This document shows, piece by piece, positions 1 through 5,217 of a stretch of DNA of 5,217 nucleotides. The translations under genes and the position numbers were made by a program. The notes under the pieces were generated by a model. It saw only the letters and a program-made list of their open reading frames with translations, ran no database searches and had not been told where the DNA came from. The stretch spans positions 1 through 5,217 of the forward strand of contig CAMDNF010000140.1 of NCBI GenBank assembly GCA_945902735.1, in the 5' to 3' direction. Position 1 is the stretch's first letter. Each line of letters begins with the position of its first letter. Source of the stretch: SHWC01 sp945902735 (lineage in GTDB: Bacteria; Pseudomonadota; Alphaproteobacteria; UBA828).

Positions 1-4
1 TTTT

Positions 5-100
5 TCGTCATGCGCGGGCTTGACCCGCGCATCCAGTCTTCCTAACGAAACAGCGCTGTCGCAGCCCCTGGATGGCCGGGTCGAGGCCCGGCCATGACGA
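5..100. repeat. Paired palindromic intergenic repeat
   Basis: Two arms, 5-36 and 68-100, are near-perfect reverse complements of one another, separated by about 31 bases. Each arm is also a small hairpin: GCGCGGG (12-18) pairs with CCCGCGC (24-30), and GGCCGGG (74-80) pairs with CCCGGCC (87-93). The outer borders are cgtcatg and catccag. This matches the short 'cgtcatg...cgggcttgacccg...catccag' palindromes often scattered between genes in Rhizobiales genomes; that parallel is from memory, not a search. No open reading frame or transposase is associated. The function is unknown; such units may act as transcript-end structures or be miniature mobile repeats. Confidence 0.75.
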
Positions 101-109
101 ATTGGGGAG

Positions 110-120
110 GGCCGGGTCGA
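110..120. repeat. Repeat fragment matching the second palindrome arm
   Basis: The 11 bases ggccgggtcga repeat exactly those at 74-84, ten bases after the end of the second arm. The right half of the palindrome is missing. It looks like a truncated or decayed copy, although 11 GC-rich bases could recur by chance. Confidence 0.35.
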
Positions 121-216
121 CGCGATCAACTTCGAGTCTCCCGCTCTGCTTTTTGCCACGAAAGGCCCGGTCACTGCATGTTTTACGCTCATCGCTTTTA
201 CCTTAACCGGACAGCC

Positions 217-240
217 TTGGGTCAAGCCCGGCAATGACGG
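217..240. repeat. Degenerate third copy of the palindromic repeat
   Basis: The stretch gggtcaagcccgg followed by caatgacgg closely resembles the right half of the arm at 78-100 (gggtcgaggcccgg, ccatgacga). The left stem is degraded to ttggg, which could still pair with cccgg through wobble pairs. It is probably an eroded half-unit of the same family. The DNA between 121 and 216 holds nothing recognisable. Confidence 0.5.
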
Positions 241-264
241 TCAGAGCAATATCGATTGCCCTGA
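241..264 (-). terminator. Hairpin just downstream of the VOC gene
   Basis: An imperfect palindrome, TCAG-a-GCAAT-atcg-ATTGC-c-CTGA, gives nine base pairs with one A/C mismatch and a four-base loop. It begins seven bases after the VOC gene's stop codon, a usual place for a transcript-end structure on the minus strand. It has no following run of U residues, so it is not a canonical intrinsic terminator. It may only protect the RNA 3' end, or be another palindromic unit. Confidence 0.4.
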
Positions 265-271
265 GCGCTCA

Positions 272-859
272 TCACGCCGCCGGGTTGCGCGTGTCCCACA
301 GATGGCGCGTATACCACTTCTCATAAGCCCGGCCCTTGGGCCAACTGACGACCTCGAATTGCTGGCCCCAGGGCGCCAGAAAATAGCACCAATATTCACC
401 CTCTTCGGCATTGCCGCTGTTTAATGTCGGCTTGCCCATGATCTTCACCTTGTGCTTCTTCAGGTGTTTGATCGCCTTGTCCATGTCATCGACATAGATC
501 GCGTAATGATGCGCGCCATTGTCGCTGTTCATCGGCATTTTGCGATTTTTGCCGGGCGCCTCATATTCGAACAATTCGATATTGGGCCCGGCGCCGCAGC
601 GGATCATGCGCATATTGGTGATCTTGGCGCGCGGATGAACGTTCAAATATTCCTTCATCCAAGTGCCCTTGTCGTGGCCGAACGTGCCGAGCTTGTAGAA
701 TTCCTCGAAGCCGAGCACGTCGACAAAAAATTTCACCGCCTGGTCGACATCGGGCACGGTGAGGCCGATATGATCGACGCCCCGCATGCCGGGCATGCCC
801 GCCTTCTTGCGCGGTGCCATTGGTTTTTTCGGTGCCGTTGTCGCCTTGGTCTTCGCCAT
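272..859 (-). CDS. VOC-superfamily (glyoxalase/dioxygenase-fold) protein
   Basis: This is a 195-residue protein with one glyoxalase/bleomycin-resistance (VOC) domain, a metal-dependent fold used by lyases, epimerases and dioxygenases. The domain spans about residues 26-172. Likely metal ligands sit at the usual strand positions: His30 (VDHIGLTV), Glu95 (NIELFEY), His117 or His118 (GAHHYAIYV) and Glu169 (QQFEVVSW). The first 22 residues form a Lys/Pro/Ala-rich basic tail outside the fold. No signal peptide is seen, so it is probably cytoplasmic. The ATG at 859 is chosen because GGGAGGGG lies four bases upstream; the open frame extends 100 codons further, but that part lies antisense to frmA and is not glyoxalase-like. 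The gene is divergent from frmA, which hints at aldehyde or glutathione-adduct metabolism. The VOC fold is secure, but the substrate cannot be told. Confidence 0.88.
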   Translation of the reverse strand: MAKTKATTAPKKPMAPRKKAGMPGMRGVDHIGLTVPDVDQAVKFFVDVLGFEEFYKLGTFGHDKGTWMKEYLNVHPRAKITNMRMIRCGAGPNIELFEYEAPGKNRKMPMNSDNGAHHYAIYVDDMDKAIKHLKKHKVKIMGKPTLNSGNAEEGEYWCYFLAPWGQQFEVVSWPKGRAYEKWYTRHLWDTRNPAA

Positions 860-862
860 GCT

Positions 863-870
863 CCCCTCCC
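863..870 (-). promoter_or_regulatory. Ribosome binding site deciding the VOC start
   Basis: Read on the minus strand, GGGAGGGG lies four bases before the ATG at 859. It is the strongest purine-rich site in this part of the frame. It favours this start over the upstream in-frame codons that would run through the frmA 5' end. Confidence 0.7.
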
Positions 871-971
871 TAATGGATCGCTCTAGGCTAGGCGAAAACA
901 GGGCGCGCCGTCCATCGTTCGCGCTCTTGTCGCGCCGCCCCGCCAACCCATAAAGTGTGCGCAACAAGATC

Positions 972-983
972 GGGGAGAGAGAG
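972..983 (+). promoter_or_regulatory. Ribosome binding site deciding the frmA start
   Basis: The purine tract GGGGAGAGAGAG ends directly before the ATG at 984, with the GGGGAG core about six bases away. An in-frame GTG at 957 would add nine residues (through IGEREM) that are simply this site translated, and it has no such site of its own. Confidence 0.7.
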
Positions 984-2092
<1,109 letters not shown>

Positions 2093-2093
<1 letters not shown>

Positions 2094-2123
2094 AGCATGT
2101 TCCGATCAAGTCGGAATATGCTC
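2093..2123. terminator. Hairpin between convergent frmA and response regulator
   Basis: Left arm 2093-2105 (gagcatgttccga) pairs with right arm 2111-2123 (tcggaatatgctc) around a five-base loop. This gives 13 pairs, all Watson-Crick except one G/T. It starts on the last base of the frmA stop codon and ends nine bases from the regulator's stop, filling most of the 39-base gap. Being symmetric, it would form in transcripts from either side. No U tract follows on either strand, so Rho-independent termination is not assured. The gagcatg.. motif resembles palindromes dispersed in Rhizobiales genomes. Confidence 0.6.
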
Positions 2124-2132
2124 AGGCGGCCC

Positions 2133-2576
2133 CTACACCGCGGCGATGCCGGTCGCTTTTTCGATCGCCTTGCCCAGTTGATCGGCGGAAATCGGCTTCT
2201 TCAAAACTGCGCTCGCGCCCACCTGCCCGACCACTTCAAGCATCATCGTCTCGCTTTCACCGGTGATCAGGAGAATGGGAATGAGCTTATCGACCGCGTC
2301 CACCTTGCCCCGGCGGATGCGCGCGATGAATTCGAGCCCGTCCATCTTCTCCATATGAAGATCGCAGAGGAGAACGTCAGGCTTCATATTCTGGATGGCC
2401 GAGGTGGCAAGGTGCTTCAGCGCGTCTTCGCCATCGCTCGCCTCGATCACGTCGTGAATGCCGACCTTGCGCAGCAAATCGCGCAAGATCGCGCGCATTG
2501 TGCGCTGGTCATCGATCACCATGACCCGGATGCTCGACAGCGGCGTAGCTCCTTTGGCGGTTGACTCGGCTGGCAT
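2133..2576 (-). CDS. Single-domain response regulator (CheY-like receiver)
   Basis: This is a 147-residue cytoplasmic protein made almost wholly of one receiver domain (about residues 15-143), which takes a phosphoryl group from a histidine kinase. All key residues are present: acidic pair Asp22-Asp23 (VIDDQRTMR), phospho-acceptor Asp72 (LLCDLHMEKMDG), switch Thr105 (LLITGES) and Lys127-Pro128 (LKKPIS). There is no output domain, so it should act by protein contact or in a phosphorelay, as CheY, DivK or CpdR do; which one cannot be told. No kinase or chemotaxis gene is in view. The ATG at 2576 gives a 14-residue lead and has only a weak, distant ribosome site. An internal AAAGGAG at 2549-2555 sits eight bases before a CTG at 2540, which would give a typical short CheY N terminus. 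It converges with frmA. Confidence 0.93.
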   Translation of the reverse strand: MPAESTAKGATPLSSIRVMVIDDQRTMRAILRDLLRKVGIHDVIEASDGEDALKHLATSAIQNMKPDVLLCDLHMEKMDGLEFIARIRRGKVDAVDKLIPILLITGESETMMLEVVGQVGASAVLKKPISADQLGKAIEKATGIAAV

Positions 2577-2614
2577 AGGCCTATGCTTTCCGCATGAGTA
2601 TTACGATCTCGCCA

Positions 2615-2634
2615 AGGCCGGACGAACCCGGCCT
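2615..2634. other. Small perfect hairpin in the response regulator leader
   Basis: aggccgg (2615-2621) and ccggcct (2628-2634) form a perfect seven-base-pair stem with a six-base loop, acgaac. It lies 38 bases before the regulator ATG and would be in its 5' leader if transcription starts further upstream. No U run follows on either strand, so it is not an obvious terminator. The role is unknown. Confidence 0.4.
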
Positions 2635-2647
2635 AAGCCCACGGTTA

Positions 2648-2662
2648 CTAAATCAACACTAA
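2648..2662 (-). promoter_or_regulatory. Possible CtrA-like site, proximal
   Basis: On the minus strand this reads TTAG-N7-TTAG, two changes from the alphaproteobacterial CtrA consensus TTAA-N7-TTAA. It lies 71 bases upstream of the response regulator ATG, inside an AT-rich island of an otherwise GC-rich region. Half-sites this short arise by chance, so support comes from the second site with identical spacing nearby. Confidence 0.28.
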
Positions 2663-2693
2663 ATATCTTCGCTTTGATTGTGGGGGCTCATCC

Positions 2694-2708
2694 CTAACGC
2701 AACCTTAA
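2694..2708 (-). promoter_or_regulatory. Possible CtrA-like site, distal
   Basis: On the minus strand this reads TTAA-N7-TTAG, one base from the CtrA consensus TTAA-N7-TTAA. It lies 117 bases upstream of the response regulator ATG and 26 bases past the end of the DUF411 gene. CtrA commonly controls motility and cell-cycle signalling genes in alphaproteobacteria, so a receiver gene is a sensible target. This is inference from motif and context. Confidence 0.35.
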
Positions 2709-2733
2709 GTAAAGGCCCGCGCGACGATGCCTC

Positions 2734-3180
2734 TTACTCAATCGAATAAAGCGGCGGCTTAGGTTCGTCGCTGATCACGAAGATCGGGAAAGCACCTTGC
2801 TTATAGCCGCCCATGCCGGGCGAGCCATCCGGCATGCCGGGCAGGGAAATACCCGGCAAAGGGGGCTTTTCTTCGAGCAGCCGGTTGATCGCGGCGACCG
2901 GCACATGGCCCTCGACCAAATAACCCTCGATCACCGTCGAGTGGCAGCCCTCAAGGTGCGCCGGCACCTTATAGCGCGCATGGAGGGCATCGATCTCCTC
3001 GACGCTATCAATGACGGTGACCTTGAAGCCATTGGCCTCAAGATAACGGCCATAGGCGGCGCAGCAGGTGCACAGCGGGTCCTTATAGAGCGTCGCCTCG
3101 CGCGGCCCATTGGCATGGGCAAAATTGGCCACAACGATCGTAATGAACAACCACATAAAGGCGGCAAAGAGGCGTCGCAT
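2734..3180 (-). CDS. Exported DUF411-family protein
   Basis: This is a 148-residue DUF411 protein, a family often noted near metal (copper) resistance genes and thought to bind metal through cysteines; its biochemistry is poorly known. Residues 1-23 form a Sec signal peptide: MRR, a hydrophobic stretch LFAAFMWLFITIVVANF, then AHA with likely cleavage before Asn24, so the mature protein should be periplasmic. Family marks follow in order: LYKDPLCTCC with Cys37, Cys39 and Cys40; Cys79-His80 in EGCHSTVIEGY; GHVP (91-94); and the GMPDGSPGM loop (115-123). The ATG at 3180 puts the Arg pair next to the hydrophobic core; a TTG at 3201 would add seven residues, and neither start has a strong ribosome site. 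No copper oxidase or efflux gene is nearby. It lies upstream of the receiver gene, 157 bases away, probably in a separate unit. Confidence 0.9.
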   Translation of the reverse strand: MRRLFAAFMWLFITIVVANFAHANGPREATLYKDPLCTCCAAYGRYLEANGFKVTVIDSVEEIDALHARYKVPAHLEGCHSTVIEGYLVEGHVPVAAINRLLEEKPPLPGISLPGMPDGSPGMGGYKQGAFPIFVISDEPKPPLYSIE

Positions 3181-3347
3181 TGATGCATCCCAAGGTGTCA
3201 AGATTGGAGGCGGAGCATAGTGGCCCTGCCATGCTGACGTCCACAGCCGAAGCCGCCGCCAGGCCCACAGCCCCCGCCGATCATTGTGGCGGCTGACGCG
3301 GCCTGCCGCTATTGGTAGTGTGGTTCGGTTGGCCGAGGAGGATAATC
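3181..3347. promoter_or_regulatory. Divergent intergenic region, DUF411 and E1-like genes
   Basis: These 167 bases separate two divergent genes and should carry both promoters. The region is rich in GCC/GGC runs, and no convincing -35/-10 pair was found on either strand. A minus-strand TTGACA (3196-3201) is too near the DUF411 start and lacks a partner. agccgcc (3251-3257) could pair with ggcggct (3288-3294) across a 30-base loop, which is weak. The call rests on gene orientation. Confidence 0.35.
3335..3342 (+). promoter_or_regulatory. Strong ribosome binding site of the E1-like gene
   Basis: GAGGAGGA lies five bases before the ATG at 3348, close to an ideal Shine-Dalgarno site and spacing. 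It fixes the start of the large reading frame that follows. Confidence 0.8.
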
Positions 3348-5217
3348 ATGGTTCAGGCGGGATTACGACATGGCGCGACGCCCGAGCGGCTCGCGTGCCT
3401 GAAAGCCCTCGAAAAGAAGGTGCTCTGGCTCTCCGCCTGGATGATCCATAACGCCAATCATGTGCGCCCGTCCCGCGACGGGCTGAAAGTGGGCGGCCAT
3501 CAATCGAGCTGCGCCTCGATCGCGACCGTGATGACCGCGCTTTATTTGGATGTGCTGAAGCCGGAGGATCGCGTCGCGGTCAAGCCGCATGCAAGCCCCG
3601 TGTTCCACGCCATTCAATATCTCCTCGGCAATCAGATGCGCGAGAAGCTAGAACGCTTCCGCGCGCTCGGCGGCGCGCAGTCCTACCCCTCGCGCACCAA
3701 GGATGCCGACGATGTTGATTTTTCAACCGGCTCGGTGGGCCTCGGCGTTGGCGTCACGCTATTCGCCTCGCTGGTGCAGGACTATTTGCATTTCCATAAA
3801 CTCACACCGGCGGAACGGCCTTTGGGCCGAATGGTCGCGCTCATCGGTGATGCCGAGCTCGACGAAGGCAATGTCTATGAGGCCATGCTCGAAGGCTGGA
3901 AGCACGATGTACGCAATCTCTGGTGGGTGATCGATTATAACCGCCAGAGCCTCGATCGCGTGGTCAATGACAAGCTGTTCCAGAAGATAAAGGATTTCTT
4001 CGACACGGTCGGCTGGCATGTCGTGATCTTGAAGCACGGCCGGCTTCAGCAGGCGGCCTTCCGTCGTCCGGGCGGCGAGGCGCTCCGCCAATGGATCGAC
4101 GATTGCTCGAACGAACTTTATTCCGCGCTCACCTTCAAAGGCGGCAAGGCCTGGCGCGAACGCCTGACGCAGGATATCGGCCAGATCAACGGCATCCCGG
4201 CCCTGTTGGCCGAGCATGATGACGACGCGCTCCAAGCCTTGATGACCAATCTCGCCGGACACGACATGGAAGCCGTGCTCGAAGCCTTTCACGCGGTCAA
4301 TAGCGACAAGCCGCATTGCTTCATCGTCTACACGATCAAGGGTTATGGCTTGCCCTTCGCCGGCCACAAGGACAATCACGCCGGTCTGATGAACGAAGAC
4401 CAGATGACCGCGTTCAAAAAACAGATGGGCCTCGCCGATGGTCAAGAATGGGATCACTTCGCCGGCCTCGGCCTGGACGAGGCCCCGCTAAAAAGCTTCC
4501 TCGCCAATGTGCCGTTCAATCGCGCCGGTACCCGCCGGCTGGCGAGCGAACCGATCGCCCTGCCGGCCACCCTGCCCTATCGCCAATCGAAGCGCGCCTC
4601 CACGCAAGAAGCCTTTGGCCGCATTCTCCACGATCTCGGACGCGATGGCGGGCCGCTGGCCGAACGCATTGTGACCACCTCACCCGATGTGACCGTCTCG
4701 ACCAATCTCGGCGGTTGGGTCAATCAGCGCGGCGTTTTCAACCGCGCCGACCGCGAGGATGTGTTCCATTCCGAGAAAGTCGTCTCGATGCAGAAATGGG
4801 CGATGAGCCGGCATGGCCAGCACATCGAGCTTGGCATCGCGGAAAACAATTTGTTCCTCATGCTGGCCGCGCTCGGCCTTTCGGGCTCGCTGTTTGGCGC
4901 GCGTCTGATGCCGGTCGGCACGGTCTATGATCCGTTCGTCGCGCGCGGCCTCGATGCGCTCAATTATGCCTGCTATCAGGACGCGCGCTTCATGTTGGCC
5001 GGCACGCCATCGGGCCTGACGCTAGCGCCTGAGGGCGGTGCGCATCAATCCGTGGTCGAACCCCTGATCGGGCTTGGCCAGCCCGGCATCACGTTCTTCG
5101 AGCCGGCCTACGCCGACGAGGTCGCGGTGATCATGCAGTGGGGCTTCACCCACATGCAGGCGGAAGACGGCGGCTCGATTTATCTGCGGCTCTCGACCCG
5201 CACGATCGACCAACCAG
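3348..5217 (+). CDS. AceE/transketolase-like 2-oxo-acid dehydrogenase E1 component (3' end outside window)
   Basis: This frame is open for 623 codons from 3348 to the window edge with no stop, so the C-terminal part is missing. It is a thiamine-diphosphate enzyme of the homodimeric E1 (AceE) type, allied to transketolase. In order: GGHQSS (49-54) and KPHASP (79-84) match AceE GHISS and GHISPG; VDFSTGSVGLGVG (123-135); the diphosphate/Mg site GDAELDE (167-173) leading to DYNRQSLD (196-203); YTIKGYGLPFAGHKDNHAG (328-346); ELGIAENN (494-501), with Glu499 the likely cofactor-activating glutamate; and PAYADEVAVIM (586-596), nearly identical to AceE. GDA replaces the usual GDG. E. coli AceE is 887 residues, so perhaps 150-260 are cut off. 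The substrate may be pyruvate, or another 2-oxo acid such as 2-oxobutyrate as for MdeB of Pseudomonas; true transketolase is less likely. Lipoyl E2 partners, if any, would lie to the right. Confidence 0.88.
   Translation, partial: MVQAGLRHGATPERLACLKALEKKVLWLSAWMIHNANHVRPSRDGLKVGGHQSSCASIATVMTALYLDVLKPEDRVAVKPHASPVFHAIQYLLGNQMREKLERFRALGGAQSYPSRTKDADDVDFSTGSVGLGVGVTLFASLVQDYLHFHKLTPAERPLGRMVALIGDAELDEGNVYEAMLEGWKHDVRNLWWVIDYNRQSLDRVVNDKLFQKIKDFFDTVGWHVVILKHGRLQQAAFRRPGGEALRQWIDDCSNELYSALTFKGGKAWRERLTQDIGQINGIPALLAEHDDDALQALMTNLAGHDMEAVLEAFHAVNSDKPHCFIVYTIKGYGLPFAGHKDNHAGLMNEDQMTAFKKQMGLADGQEWDHFAGLGLDEAPLKSFLANVPFNRAGTRRLASEPIALPATLPYRQSKRASTQEAFGRILHDLGRDGGPLAERIVTTSPDVTVSTNLGGWVNQRGVFNRADREDVFHSEKVVSMQKWAMSRHGQHIELGIAENNLFLMLAALGLSGSLFGARLMPVGTVYDPFVARGLDALNYACYQDARFMLAGTPSGLTLAPEGGAHQSVVEPLIGLGQPGITFFEPAYADEVAVIMQWGFTHMQAEDGGSIYLRLSTRTIDQP

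Larger units (their letters stand above)
860..983. promoter_or_regulatory. Divergent promoter region between VOC gene and frmA
   Basis: These 124 bases separate two genes that point away from each other, so both promoters should lie here unless transcripts start inside the neighbouring genes. I see no convincing -35/-10 pair on either strand; the only AT-rich spot is around cataaagtg (949-957), about 30 bases before the frmA start. No clear operator palindrome was found. The call rests on gene arrangement only. Confidence 0.45.

Noticed and set aside
1..271. A CRISPR array or an insertion sequence end
   Set aside because: The repeats are inverted, few and unevenly spaced, with no regular spacers, no transposase frame and no target-site duplication visible.
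2097..2564. A 155-codon plus-strand frame opposite the response regulator
   Set aside because: It is antisense to a receiver domain with all its active-site residues, and it begins inside the hairpin after frmA.
3196..3201. TTGACA on the minus strand as a -35 box for the DUF411 gene
   Set aside because: It is only about 15 bases from the start codon, and the bases 17 further on (GCGACG) are not a -10 box.
3759..4457. A 232-codon minus-strand frame inside the E1-like gene
   Set aside because: It lies wholly antisense to a conserved thiamine-enzyme frame carrying recognisable motifs; its translation resembles no family I know.
4316..4930. A 204-codon plus-strand frame inside the E1-like gene
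   Set aside because: The Arg/Pro/Gly-rich composition is typical of a shifted frame in GC-rich DNA, and the overlapping E1 frame is clearly coding.

Overview
The window looks like ordinary chromosomal DNA from an alphaproteobacterium, probably in or near the Rhizobiales/Hyphomicrobiales. Four observations point there: GC-rich codon use; short palindromic repeats of the 'cgtcatg-cgggcttgacccg-catccag' kind, which are common between genes in that group; class III formaldehyde/alcohol dehydrogenase as a stand-alone gene; and a CheY-like receiver preceded by two TTAA-N7-TTAA-like sites. This placement is inference, and no species can be named.

Layout: positions 1-271 hold no gene, only a cluster of full and partial palindromic repeats and a hairpin just after the first gene's stop. 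A glyoxalase/VOC-fold protein is on the minus strand (272-859). It is divergent, across a 124-base gap, from an S-(hydroxymethyl)glutathione dehydrogenase (frmA type) on the plus strand (984-2093). A 13-bp hairpin fills most of the 39-base gap where frmA converges on a minus-strand single-domain response regulator (2133-2576). Upstream of the regulator, also on the minus strand, is a secreted or periplasmic DUF411 protein (2734-3180). Divergent from that, a large thiamine-diphosphate enzyme of the homodimeric 2-oxo-acid dehydrogenase E1 (AceE/transketolase-like) family starts at 3348 and runs off the right edge.

The genes form no single pathway. The frmA/VOC pair plausibly shares a divergent promoter region and may belong to glutathione-linked aldehyde detoxification. 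The receiver is a signalling protein with no kinase or output domain in view. The DUF411 protein is probably an exported metal- or thiol-active protein. The E1-like enzyme suggests a 2-oxo-acid or transketolase-type reaction whose partners would lie beyond the right edge. No RNA gene, CRISPR array, insertion sequence or phage gene was seen. I found no convincing undescribed system; the points most worth following are the atypical E1 enzyme, the possible CtrA control of the orphan receiver, and the covarying repeat arms.
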